A stretch of DNA of 64,000 nt from contig OY986438.1 of the NCBI GenBank assembly GCA_963920525.1, forward strand, positions 214,768,896-214,832,895, in the 5' to 3' direction. Each line of letters opens with the position of its first letter. The stretch's first letter is position 1. This DNA comes from Dichetophora obliterata. Taxonomy: Eukaryota > Arthropoda > Insecta > Diptera > Sciomyzidae. Below the pieces are notes generated by a model. It ran no database searches. It was not told where the DNA came from and saw only the letters and a program-made list of their open reading frames with translations. Both the position numbers and the translations under genes were made by a program. Below, piece by piece: positions 1-11,180 of this stretch.

Positions 1-135
1 ATTGCAATTTATTGCACAACACAAACATATATTTAAAAAAACTACAATAAGTGGATAGAAGCAGGGTAAAAAAGAATGTGGTAATTTAAAAAACAATAAT
101 ATTTTTTACTTAAGACCTTAGACAGCGTTTGGATT

Positions 136-394
136 CAAGCGCGTCGGAAGCGAATTTCATCTGGGGGGGCAGTACAAATGGGGGGGCAGTACAAATGGTG
201 GTGCAAAAAAAGTTCACCAAAATTTCTTCACATGAAACATGAAGAAGAGAGAAAGAAGAGGAAAATATATAATACAAAAATATTATCGTTGTAAAAAACT
301 GACATTTTGAATAACTTTTTCTTTTAAATTGTTTATCTAGCTAAAAAAGTGCGGGGGCAACTGCGCCCCTTTCCCCCCGCTTCCGACGCCAATG
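136..394. mobile_element. hAT-like miniature element with 8-bp target duplication
   Basis: The ends are inverted repeats sharing GCGTCGGAAGCG, opening with CAAGCG on the left and, read inward, CATTGG on the right. The 8-bp direct repeat TTTGGATT lies immediately outside both ends (128-135 and 395-402). An 8-bp duplication with CA-starting ends is typical of the hAT superfamily; family membership is inferred. The 259-bp interior has no coding capacity. It holds an 18-bp tandem pair with the core GGGGGGCAGTACAAATG near 163-198 and a G/C-rich right end. It would depend on a transposase supplied elsewhere. Confidence 0.75.
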
Positions 395-402
395 TTTGGA
401 TT

Positions 403-981
403 CTATTCTAATCCCATAAGCTAAGGTCAAACAGTAATTTTCCTAAAACCTCATTTTGTCTCTGCTTCATCATCATCATCTATGTTCTGAAGCAGCTCGA
501 TTAAGTTGATTTAGTTTCAAACAATATAATTTGACTTCCAAAAATTCATTCCTCCTCCCACCTTTTCCCAGACTTTTAGTTGTTTTTGTCTGAAAAAGTT
601 TCCCACATAGGTCAAAAATGATACGATTTTGTAGGTTTTTGCTTGTTTGTGTTTTGTTTTTCAATTTCTAACCATTTGATTAATGGTATTTTTCGTACCC
701 TACCTAAATGGTCACAAATAAAAAGAAGTACCAACTTATTATGGCTGGTTGTTGTTTTGCGTGTAGCGCAATTTCGCAGGAATATCTATCGTTTTTCCAT
801 GGGTTTTTGTTGATTTTTCTTTTTTCTGATAAAAACACCAACATTTTTTCGGCAATCGTTTTTGCCGTTTTTATGCATGCTGAATGGTTACGGAATTTCG
901 ACCCTTTTTTATTTATTTTCAGCCATTAGTTGCTGCAGGACTTTAAAACACCTCGAAAGTTGATTTCTTTATTGTGGTCAG
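403..981. other. A+T-rich non-coding stretch
   Basis: Only short unsupported open frames occur here. I see no recognisable gene, RNA or element end. The last 30 bases lead into the candidate promoter. Confidence 0.5.
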
Positions 982-1017
982 TATAAAATGTGGTGATGGA
1001 GGAGGGCTGAGTCAGTC
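982..1017 (+). promoter_or_regulatory. Candidate RNA polymerase II core promoter (TATA + Inr)
   Basis: TATAAA begins at 982 and TCAGTC, a match to the fly initiator consensus TCAKTY, lies at 1012-1017. The initiator A (1014) is 32 bases from the first T of the TATA box, which is the expected spacing. Downstream sequence resembles a fly 5' leader but has no convincing start codon, coding exon or strong splice donor, and no clear downstream promoter element at +28. It may be a genuine start site of a gene lying mostly outside the window, or chance. Confidence 0.4.
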
Positions 1018-4000
1018 GTGGTTCGTTTCGAGTGCAAATTGTTTGAAATAAATAGCTACTTATTATTTTGCGGCAACTTAAGTCGGTTCTTACCACGCAC
1101 TACAGTTAACATTTCGCTGTGATTTCAGCCGAATCTAACAATCCCAATGATGTATCTGCCTTAATTTCATTAAATTGTGAAAATAAACAAATGGTTGGTT
1201 CATTATTAGTGTGTGCACACTTGGTCAATTTTAAAAGCTGCTCATTTCAAAGATCCCTTATTTGCATACGCGCTCATTTCACTCACACACTCCCATCCTC
1301 ATATTATGAACCCATATATAAACCATAAAAAATCGTCTTAAAACAATTTTCCTGAATGGCACATCAGCAACAGCTGTCCTCAACGTTTTTCCTTTCACTT
1401 TTTTTTTTGCAGTTTTTTGGTTATTTGTTTTGATTTTTTTCTCTGCTATGGCACAATAAAATAACCTTGGAGTCCCCGTTGGTCTATCGAATGTCGTCGG
1501 ACTCTCGTCAACAAAAGCCATCAAACTGCCAAAGGAGCTCATTTGAACAAGCTGCTGATTCGATTGATTTTGAAACCCAAGCCAGTTTTACGCTCCTTCG
1601 CATAAATTGAAAAAAAAAAAAAAAAAAATAAAATAAAATATATATAACAAAACAATATAAAATGGGGAAAAAGAAAAACTCAAAAAAATATGCAACAAAA
1701 AAAGGTAAAAGCACGTTGATCACACTGTTGTCCGTTGCTGTCCACTTTATTGTGCTCATAATTCATATTCAGGAAAACAATGTTGCTCCTCTTTGATGTG
1801 CACTCTGCTTTTTGGTATTTTTATATATTTTTTCGAATGTGGTCTGATGCCTTGCCCCTTTCCTGTTCTGTTGTGGGTCGACGTGATTGGCTTTGCTTTG
1901 CTTTGCTTGTGTAAGACAGTTTCCTAGTTATTGTTGTTGTGTTGTTGTATTTCCGTTTGCATTTCCCAATTTCGAAATGAATATTTGCTCGCCTTGCAGT
2001 TTTGGGTTCGTCGCCATCCCATTTTTGTGCCGTTGTCGTAGGCTTGGATGTTGTCATCTTGATTGACGCACATGTTTGTGACAGTTTGGCTCAATAAACG
2101 GCCACCGTGTTGGTTCATATATCACGCAATTGGTCAATGAAATTCTCGGGAGATGGTACAATATTTGCTTGTGTTTGTTTATCGTTCGGACTCTGCCCCA
2201 TTCCGAATAGTGGCGAATAACTTTTATGATTAGATTGTGTGCAGGAATTAGAAAGTATTCCTGGAATCGTTGCAGATGTCGGTTATAAACAATTGATTCC
2301 TTTAGCATGGTGCTTTTGCTACGAGAATGTGAAGGTTTGCAAATATAATGGATCATATCGGGGAAACATTTCCACTGTCGCCAGCCAACAATATTTGAAT
2401 AAGTGCGTCGTGGACCACTTGTAAGCATTCAGGCATTCAAATGCGACAAGTGGATTTTATGTTCTAGGTTCAGGGTGGTGTGGTTTGTCTGCGCTTCAAT
2501 AGATTCACATTTGAATTTGACACCAAGTGGCTGTCACAGAAGCTGGCTGACTGAATGATGGCTGCCTCCGATGACATTTATGTGAGCATTCCATTTTATT
2601 ATCAGAAGTTATATCAAATTTTATGGCCCCTTGTGAAACGATGTTCTAGTACGGGCTTCGCTCGGCTCGGACACAAAAACATAATAAACAAAAAAAAAAA
2701 GAAACGAAGAAGAGAAAAAACACAAAATATTCACTTTTATTACGAATAATTGATTATTTCCCAATTGGAATAAAATGTTCTTGTACATAAATGCGGTGCT
2801 TCGATATTTTTGATGATATTGTAGAAATTCTTAAATTCGTTTTTAATTTAATGGCTAACCTAAAGTGTGCTTTTATTTGAGTTGAAATGGGCGGTAAACG
2901 TGGGGTGGTAGAACGGAGGGAGGTGTTTAGGCTTTGCATGTTAAAATGGGGTTATACTTTTGTTGTTGTTGTGGTTATTAAATTGAGCCAGAATAATATG
3001 CGGCATAAAATAATTAAGTACACTCGACTGATTGACCTCTTTGAGCTATTTAAAGAACTGTTTTATGCTTACAGAGAAATGTCTTGATGAGGATATTTTA
3101 AGATGGAAATTATGTCAATTCTGAAGCTCTATGGACTTATGCAAAAACTAAAGACACACTTCAAGTACTTAAAGAAATTTTTTCGTAATTCCACTATTGA
3201 CCGTCTTATTTGCAGGCAAAGTTTCAGGAATTTCTTATAATATTTTTCTTAAACACAAATATTATCTTCCAGAAGTCCTTTGGAGATATGTGCAATAAAT
3301 CCTGGTAATCTGATGATTAGTTTTAACTGTGCCACGTGGAGAAAGTGAAGGAAAGACAGACAGTGTGGGCTTGGTTTTGTTGAATTTATAGCTACAGACA
3401 TCGTTTTTGGCTTCCGTCTATTAGTTTTTACTGTTTGTGAGTTTTGGAAAATAGAGAAATAATATTAAAATGACATATAAAATAGTTCTATGTAGAAGCC
3501 TATTCGCCCATTCGCGCTCGTTGATTGCAACAATAAATTTCAAATGTGTCACACTCGCTTACTGACACACATGCTCGTTCGTTCACCACCATTGGGGAGT
3601 TGAGGGGAGTAGCACCAATGGGTGGTCCGTCGCCTATTTGACAGTTATTATTATTTTTTTTATAACCGGAACCACTTAGAATGCGAATATTTTGGGCAAT
3701 ATCTAACCCCGAAAAGTAACTAGCAATAATAAAAAGTAAAAAACTAATTTATTTATTTACCCACATGTGGCTGTGCCAAGCCAAGAGTTAGTGCCAGTCA
3801 CCCGAATCACAACGAACTAGGTTTCTCCACGGCTGGGTTTGCGTTAGATGTCAGGATACGATGCGAATTTATGCAAAAACATGAATTGGCAAATAATTTA
3901 TGGCTGGCATTAAATAAAAAGTTTTACTCAATTGAAGCGGAATAGCTACTTCCGTTTAGAGTTTTTTTTTTGCGTGTGTACTTTAATTGTATTTATTGAC

Positions 4001-4789
4001 TTCTACTGTGTATGCATGGATACAACTATAATGGCCCATGTTCAATTTATCAGGCAGGATTAAATTTCATTAATTCTTACATGGTTATGTTTTCACTTTA
4101 CATTTGTAAAGTAAAGAGTCAACATCAAGTTTTAAATGACGTCTTGTGCCAGTGATGACAAAATCAAGTAATGACTTTTTAAAGAACACATTTACATTAA
4201 TTTTTTTTTTTTATAACAAAGGTTTTATTAAAAACACACTTTTTCATTGCAATTAGGAATATTGAAATTATTATTATTTTGATTCGTACTCAAAATCCAT
4301 TAAACTTTTATTACTATCCAAATGTTTCACGGCATTCCGGTAGTTAAAACGATTTACAATGAAATATTTCCAACTTTAGAAATGAGAACATATGCAATAT
4401 GAAGTTCTTATGTTTTGTTCAAGAATGTCAAAGTTCTAAGTCCTTGAAATCACTTATATTAGGTTTTATCTAGATTTTGAGTAGTAGCGGTGATAGTATT
4501 AGAATAAATTTGAGTATTGCACTTTCACATGGTAGTTATATATCTTGTGTCATATTCTTTTATGCATTCTGTGTTACTTTGTCAGTTAAATAAAAAAGAT
4601 GAGTGTGGCAGATGAATAAAGCAAAAAAATGTAGTTTTTTTTAATTTCCATAGGAATTTCTGAAGGCGTAAGATCTTTCCAAATTTGCGTCTTTCCCCTA
4701 AATATTTTGTTTTTGTTTCATCTATGCAATCACCTGTCGATTGATACCAATATTATTAGATTGCGAGTAATAAAAAATTTAGATTTTTG
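1018..4789. other. Non-coding stretch, no recognised gene
   Basis: Short open frames (up to 124 codons at 2054-2428, minus) overlap on both strands and match no family I know. Poly(A) runs lie near 1610-1630 and 2690-2700. The segment could be leader/intron DNA of a gene driven from the promoter at 982, or intergenic. Confidence 0.4.
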
Positions 4790-5530
4790 TGGATGAGACA
4801 ACGTTTTGTGTCGGTCCAATTTTGCACCACTTTTTCCAGTACAGCCGGCCTTATTCACCTCACTTATATATAGCACTTAGATGATTGGAATTGATGTTAT
4901 GAACCAAAAAGTCGCAAATGGTTTGCTTGTAGCGCTCACCATTGACAATATCGTTAGCTCCATCTTCAGTTTTGAAAATGTATGACCAATGAAGCCTTCG
5001 GCGTGCAAACCACACCAGCCAGTAACTTTGTCTAGATTTGAGGGAGCCTGGAGAGTCTCTTCAGGATTGTTTTCAATTGTGGTTAATTATGTATCCGTGA
5101 AGCCAGAAATGTGCCTCATCGCAGAAGATTATTTCTAGTTGATTTTCAGCCCATTCATAGAGCGTACGACGCAAACGATGAGGCTTCATCTGGATTTCTT
5201 ACGAGTGTAGCCTAAGATGTGTCTTCAAAATTTTCCACGTAGTGGACGGCCAAATGCCGAGTTATTGAGAACAGCGGCGTCGAATCGATAAATTTGGGTC
5301 CTCAAGTAAGAGCTTGTATTGGATGAATATTGTCCACAAGAGTAAACGTAGACGTAAATAGATTCATCATATTGCGTATAACCTGCTCAGATGGACGATT
5401 ATGCGCACCGTTATGTGTGCAAAGTGCTCTGTAAGTTTGTTGCACAGAAGGCAACTTTTCTAAGCGTTGGTCCGGTGTAAGTCTTTGCATGGTTACTTGC
5501 GAACTTGTATATTGAACATAAATGTCAAAC
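4790..5530 (-). pseudogene. Degenerate mariner/IS630-type transposase relic
   Basis: The minus strand, read across several frames, shows scattered blocks of a mariner-type DDE transposase. An N-terminal helix-turn-helix-like block containing MQRLTPDQRLEKLP lies near 5440-5490. A central CDEAHFWLHG block near 5105-5130 carries the first catalytic Asp. A NGERY-like block follows near 4930-4955. Multiple stops and frameshifts break it and the C-terminal catalytic block is not recognisable, so it is dead. CDEAHF is shared by the insect mariner-like family whose members read DEAHF followed by NGYVNKQN. Terminal repeats were not found. Confidence 0.8.
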
Positions 5531-6390
5531 ACATGTGTTTAATTTTGGAATGCCATAAGTCTACAGCACTTGACCGTGACAACTTTGCACATTTTTTTTT
5601 ATATTCCACAGAAACACAAATACGAAATTTTAATATTAGAAATTGCCGTTTATTAAAAAAAAATAAATCAAAATAACTCATAGGTACCATAGTATGTAAT
5701 ACATACATAATTTATAAATCTTATAACAAAAAAAAAAAAAAGAAACATCAATTCAGTCAATGAGGTAAAAAAATATTGTTTGGACTTATTCAAAATAAAG
5801 GCTTGGCCCGACCATATTTTGCAGACATTTTTGATTCATCAAGAACATGCTTTTGCGTTTTAATATTTTTTTAAAATTTTCTGTGCATGTCAAAGAATAA
5901 TTAAAATTGCAATGCATAATACTTTCCAAGGTGGTTATGTTGAGATAGTTTCTTTACTTAATAAATTGCGAGAAGACCAGTGAAAATACTCGCTTCATTT
6001 CCCTTGTGCCCTGGAATAGCGAATACAAGTTTTACTATTTTTAACAAGTTTATTTTCGCTCTTAGAATTCAGAATTTTGTAAAAAAATAGTTGCATTTTC
6101 ATTCATTTGTACGCATTTGCAAAAAATTTTGTTTAGTATTTGCTGATATACCTTTAATTTTTTATTTATTTATTTTTTCAGTCTATTGATAAAAAATCTT
6201 TCAGACTATAGCAACATTTCATTTAATGCTTAACAGTTAATTAAAAAGGATAAATAAGTTCAATCTAAAGCGATTTTTATCTACATTAAAGTTTAAAATG
6301 GGAAAAATATTATTACATATCCGTAAGCATCTTGCGACTGAAACAAAAGCAATGTTCATTGTTCATTATATGCATAATTAGTTGAATGTG
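5531..6390. other. A+T-rich non-coding stretch
   Basis: Homopolymer-rich DNA between the mariner relic and the next inverted-repeat element. The 5531-5700 part may still belong to the mariner relic. I see no gene. Confidence 0.4.
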
Positions 6391-6392
6391 TA

Positions 6393-8161
6393 CACTCAGA
6401 AAAAAGTTTATCGGAATATGAGAAAAAAGGCATCATGTTAAGTATAAATGGTATTGACTTTGCTCCAGAGAATGCTTTTCTCTAAATGTGATCCCAAAAA
6501 TTCCCTAAAAATAGCAAAAAGCTTTCATGAAAAAGAGAAATATTTAGAAGACACCTTCTCTTTAATAGAAAAATATTTCTTTATAATACGTTCAACCGTT
6601 TTCTTTCTTGTGTAAATTTTTCTCGAAAACAGAGAAATATTTATTTAATTTTAATAAATGTTTTCTTTAAGTTGCGTTTATAGTTTCTCACAAAAAATAA
6701 CACTTTTTTTTTAAAGAAAGATATATTATCTTAACACTGATACAACATATTTCTTTATTGCGTACATTTTTTTAAAACACAGAAGTAAATCCGCAATTAC
6801 GATTAAAAAATTATTTTTATCAAACATTTGTTTTAACTCAGTTCTACGCATAGTAGAAGTATTAATATCAAATTGTGATTCTGTTTTAAAAATTTTAGTT
6901 GTGTTAGTTAAAAATGTGTTAAGAGGTAGAATTATTGTTGTGGCATTGTTTTTCGGGACTCTTTATAAATATTCCAGAAATTTATTCTGAAAAACGATTT
7001 TGTATATGCATCCAAAGAAACAGTAGTAATAACCCTATAGGAACAAACTAACTTGTTTTTAAAAACAACTAATTAAAAAACTGATTTAGAATAAACTAGT
7101 TTATGAACTACTTTGTATTATATAAAGGCGGCACCCACTTCAATTTTGAATAGTTTTATTGCATTATATATGAAGTAATTCAAAAACTACTTCAAAACAA
7201 GTGGCTTATTGATTTTGACATGTTTTTATTAAAACATTTTATTGGATTACAAGTTTATACATATTAAACCATGCTATTTCATCAAATATTATTAAAATCA
7301 AATATCATATTGGCTTTCAATAATATGAATTTATGTATTTTTTATCAAAACAATAAAATAAATGATTTCTTTGATGTATAGAAATTTAAAATTTTTATGC
7401 TTTTAAATTCATTTTCAGTAAGTTGAATATTAACTAGTTTTCAATTGATTTATTTTAAAGAAGTTAAAAAAATAATTTCAATTCAACTAATTTAACAAGT
7501 AGTTGAAAACATATGCAGATGAAAGTCAGTTGAATTATTTAGCGGACATCACCATACAAAATATGTGAGTTCGTTCTATGGAAAAAAGTCCGAATTTTAA
7601 CTAGTTGTGGTTGACAAAAAAATACTTTTTCAACTACTTCTAAGTTAGTTGATTTTCCTACAGGGAAACAACATCACTTTTTGTAGCTATGTTAAATAAA
7701 AAAAAACCTTTTGAAGCAATAATCGTCATAATATGCAGAATATGCAACACTTGCTTTTCACAGTATTAATCAATTGCTCGCACGCTTTCTATTTTTTTCG
7801 TACCTCATTCAATATAAGAAAAATATATCGATTTTTCCAAAGAAGCCTTTTTAATTTTTGAGAAAGGATTTGTTGTTTTTGAAGAAAATATTTCGCATAG
7901 TGAATTATTTATCAACAATAGAGAACATTTCTCATTTTCTATATTTTTTTCTCTATAAATTAGATTTTTTCAGTGAGAGAAAAATACTTATCATTATTAG
8001 AGAGATAAAATATTTTCATTTCCCACAAGGAAGGAAGTATTTCTTCAAATATGTGAAAATTTATTATAATTGAATTAAATTTTATTTGAAATAAAGAAAA
8101 TTTCTATTATCGAAAATAGAGAAATTTTTTATCACAAAAAGATAGGTGTTTTTTCTGAGTG
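6393..8161. mobile_element. TA-flanked inverted-repeat element (CACTCAG ends)
   Basis: The left end CACTCAGAAAAAA is mirrored at the right end as TTTTTTCTGAGTG, with TA directly outside both (6391-6392, 8162-8163). The 1.77-kb interior is A+T-rich, rich in GAGAAAT/ATTTCTC blocks in both orientations, and codes for nothing recognisable; a 71-codon open frame at 7858-8073 is low-complexity. TA duplication and short ends suggest a non-autonomous Tc1/mariner-type element (inferred). A second inverted-repeat element is nested inside. Confidence 0.65.
7033..7665. mobile_element. Nested inverted-repeat element (CCCTRTAGGAA ends)
   Basis: CCCTATAGGAACAAACTAACTT at the left is mirrored by AAGTTAGTTGATTTTCCTACAGGG at the right. 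The 633-bp interior repeats AACTAGTT/AACTACTT-like words many times. It lies wholly within the TA-flanked element at 6393-8161 and so is probably younger. No clear target duplication was found. It is non-coding. Confidence 0.55.
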
Positions 8162-8163
8162 TA

Positions 8164-8739
8164 GATTAAAAATATAAACGATTAGTTCTAAAATTTCTTG
8201 GTGGTACATACATTTTAAAAAGTTCAGAAAGTGAAGAACAAACGATTTCTCCACTAATTAATTTATAGACAAACATAATAAATTTTTCTGCAATATTTTT
8301 GACCGGGACACAGGGACACCGACCTCAAAACCGGGACATGTCCGGGAAAACTAGGATGTATGGCAGCACTAGTTTACTTTGAAAACTGGTTTGACAGCTA
8401 TTCTTTTAGAAAATTCTATATCTCTAATAAAAAACCCTTAACAATCCAAATTGCATCGTGTAAGTGTGGATAGAACTCTAATAATATAAAAACCTCGTGT
8501 TCAGCGTTGTCAAGTTATACAGAAACCATTTTAAGAGCTCTCGAATTTTGTTCGCTATAAATATTCTACTACTAATACATCAAAAATTATTTAGTTTAAT
8601 GTGATTATATATTTTCAAAAATCCAGAGGACCCAATTTTACTAAACCTATATAGTATCTTAGCGAAAAATTCTTAAAATCATATGCATTTTACGATTTTC
8701 ACTGATACGCGCCGATTAAAAATATGACCTGCGTAAATA
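8164..8739. other. Non-coding stretch with an isolated hAT-like terminus
   Basis: At 8305-8371 repeated GGGACA words (CCGGGACATGTCCGGG) end in TGGCAGCACTA. Read on the minus strand this resembles the TAGTGCTGCCA end of some insect hAT elements. No partner end was found. The rest is A+T-rich with no gene. Confidence 0.35.
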
Positions 8740-9039
8740 TACAGTGTTGCGCAAAACAATAGCAACAAAATCAGTGCGCTGCTACAAAATCGTCTTCTTA
8801 TCTTATATATCTTTTTAAATATTGCGGACTCACAAAAATTATTATAGGAACCAAAGCATATCGATGCCTTCCCGTAAGAATGTATTAAGCGACATTTCCA
8901 AAATTGTTCAGGAAACGAAAAAAACGTCTCATTTAGTTATTTATTTGTGTATTTTATTGAAAGGAACATATTTGGAAAGCGATTTTCAGAATACAAAACT
9001 TGATATCATTGCAAAACCAAAATTTTAATCAGATAAGAA

Positions 9040-9165
9040 ATTTTTGTCGCTTAGTACATTTTCATGGTCAAGACATTGGCGCTTGATACAATGGTAAATG
9101 GCGCTTAAAACATTGACATGGACACAAAAAATAAAGGTTTGAAATAAATTGTGTCGTTTAATTCA
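9040..9165. repeat. Left subterminal repeat array of the DDD element
   Basis: Degenerate copies of the terminal-repeat core occur near 9045 (TGTCGCTTAGTACATT), 9077 (TGGCGCTTGATACAA), 9099 (TGGCGCTTAAAACATT) and 9152 (TGTCGTTTAATTCATT). All are inverted relative to the core at the element tip. Transposase binding is the likely role, by analogy with subterminal arrays of other transposons. Confidence 0.6.
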
Positions 9166-9258
9166 TTTTTTATTTTTTTCTGTTAAACAATAAAATAAAT
9201 AAAAATCAATATAAAAAGTAACAAAACATTAGAGATCAAAACGGAAATGTTAAGATAA

Positions 9259-10791
9259 TTAGTTTTCATTTTGATTGTCAGACAAATCATCTTCTTCGTC
9301 TGTCTCTGCCAATTCGTCTTCTTTCTCACCAATTGTATTTTTTATGATATCCTCGTATTCTTGTATGTATCGTTCAGGAATAAACTTTCTTTTGAGCAGA
9401 CTCTCTAAATCCTTTCGTTTCGGGCCTGATATTGGCAGTTTTGAAGAATAAATAATGTCTGGTTCATTAAATTTTTCAAGGCATTTTACTTGATTGCGCG
9501 TGCGACAAAAATCCAGGGTATATGAAGGAGATGGTGTTTGAAATTTTACATATTTTATTTCTGGGGATGATTTAGAAAAAATGAAAATATTAGATTCCGT
9601 AATCTTGAAATGAGTTTGCTCCTTGGTTTTTACTCCTTGTGTTGGAAAATATTTAAGAGATTCTTTTTTCCAATCGCGGAAATCTTTGTATGTCAACTCT
9701 ACCACCTCATAAGGTTTGGGATTTATCCTGGCATTGGAAATCATAGTAACCCATTCTGATGGTGTCCAAATTGTCATTTTTTTGACAAATCTCTCTATAG
9801 TAGCATGCACAGAATCAACAGGCATGTAGGTATGGCCAGGAAGTAGAAATGTTAATTTAATTTCGTTAATGTGTTTAGCTTGTTTTTGTATAAACAAAAA
9901 AATCATTGTTAGGATTTGGCGATTTTTATTTTGTCCAGGACAGCTATCACAGTATAAGGAAATGGATGTAACAGTTTTTCTCTCATCGACGATTTTCAAG
10001 TACTGATTGAGGATTGTACAAATTTCATTTGCTCCTCGCATTCCATCAACTTCACCCCACACAAAAGCATACGCATTATGTGTTCCACTCTCATAAATTG
10101 TCTCGTTATAAAACGAGTATTTTCTCGAGTAATAAAATAGCATACTCTGCGTATGTGGAACGTTTAGAAATTTTTGCAGGTCAAAACTAGCACAAACAAA
10201 TGATGGTGAACTCTTGGCTTTTTCTTGATATTCCATAAACAGTTTGTGGATCATCTCTTTCTGTTGAGAATGTTTTGTCACTTTTACTTTCTGTGTTTCA
10301 TCCAGTTCACGGTCCTTATAGGATTCGCAAAAGGTACACTTATCTTTTTTGGGAACATGGATGCCAATGTTGTACGTTTTCAAAATTGCGCGAAAAATTT
10401 TTCCGGAGACAAAATTTATACCCTGTTCCACTTGCATTTCTTTGAATTTTCTGTAAAGGTTAGAAATACTAAAACACTCGGTGGGCAAGTAAGTTCTATT
10501 GGTCGTAGAACGGCAATAGTGGGATGGAACCCTTGGTAAGCTTTCAATGAAAGTGCAAACGGCTTCTTTTAAATCAGCGGACGTAGCATTGAACGTAGCT
10601 GCTGCACCCCTTTTGTCTGTTTCCGATGTATTTAAAACTGTTTTTTTTTCAAGGGCATATGTCACAACTCTACTTGAAATGTTAAGGGTTTTCAGCAAAA
10701 ACTGCATACATACTTGTATTCTTTTCCCTTCAAAATTTATAAAATATTTTCTTGTTTCTGTCTTCTTTTCTATTTCTTTGCTGCTATAACG
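9259..10791 (-). CDS. Transposase-like protein, DUF7869-type RNase H-fold domain (5' partial)
   Basis: This is the only protein of the ATAT-flanked element and probably its transposase. The frame is open from 10791. The first ATG (10707) gives 482 residues, but the 28 codons before it still look coding (RKYFINFEGKRIQVC), a block typical of this family, so the true start lies upstream, perhaps in an exon joined at an acceptor near 10785-10790. Numbering from that ATG: a CTFC zinc-knuckle-like pair at C124/C127; candidate catalytic Asp176 in SFDLQKF, Asp254 in YCDSCPGQNKN, and Asp298/His301/Glu305 in PVDSVHATIE. The C-terminus is highly acidic. No internal stop occurs in this reading frame. Proteins with this domain are common in invertebrate genomes as uncharacterised transposon genes. 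Whether this copy is functional depends on the missing N-terminus. Confidence 0.72.
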   Translation of the reverse strand, partial: RYSSKEIEKKTETRKYFINFEGKRIQVCMQFLLKTLNISSRVVTYALEKKTVLNTSETDKRGAAATFNATSADLKEAVCTFIESLPRVPSHYCRSTTNRTYLPTECFSISNLYRKFKEMQVEQGINFVSGKIFRAILKTYNIGIHVPKKDKCTFCESYKDRELDETQKVKVTKHSQQKEMIHKLFMEYQEKAKSSPSFVCASFDLQKFLNVPHTQSMLFYYSRKYSFYNETIYESGTHNAYAFVWGEVDGMRGANEICTILNQYLKIVDERKTVTSISLYCDSCPGQNKNRQILTMIFLFIQKQAKHINEIKLTFLLPGHTYMPVDSVHATIERFVKKMTIWTPSEWVTMISNARINPKPYEVVELTYKDFRDWKKESLKYFPTQGVKTKEQTHFKITESNIFIFSKSSPEIKYVKFQTPSPSYTLDFCRTRNQVKCLEKFNEPDIIYSSKLPISGPKRKDLESLLKRKFIPERYIQEYEDIIKNTIGEKEDELAETDEEDDLSDNQNEN

Positions 10792-10823
10792 TTATAATTT
10801 AACGATGAGACAATCATAATGTG

Positions 10824-11180
10824 GAGTGTTTTAAGCGACAAAAATGGATCAAGTTATAGTTGGATGAGTGTGCTAAGCGACAATTTCGGTTAAACTAAGC
10901 GACATCCTACAAAATTTTTGTGTAGACCTTTTGTTGCTTACGACAATTAGATCTTTAAAAATGTCGCTTAGCATAATTTTTTTGGCGGATAATACAAATT
11001 TCAGGGAGCAACATTATTCTAGTGAGAAAATTTGGCGGTTGATACAATTTTATTTTCTCTCTAGTTTCCTTTGCATCCATGATAGGGCAGCGAAACCCAG
11101 GCCAAAATGTGGCGCTTAACTTCTAGTCTAGTTCCACATCAAAAAGTCTTTTTCGAAAAAAGTGTCGCTTAATACATTCT
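10824..11180. repeat. Right subterminal repeat array of the DDD element
   Basis: Copies of the same core occur near 10825, 10866, 10892, 10961, 10983, 11032, 11109 and 11162, in both orientations (TTTTAAGCGACA, TGCTAAGCGACA, TGTCGCTTAGCATAA, TGGCGGATAATACAA, TGGCGGTTGATACAA, TGGCGCTTAAC). A 42-codon ATG-initiated frame on the minus strand (about 11083-10958) overlaps them and could hold a first exon, but nothing else supports it. Confidence 0.55.

Noticed and set aside
2054..2428. 124-codon minus-strand open frame
   Set aside because: No recognisable family, overlapping plus-strand frame, no promoter or splice evidence.
9259..10707. Host gene interpretation of the 482-codon frame
   Set aside because: It lies exactly between perfect terminal repeats with a proven ATAT duplication, so it is an element gene.
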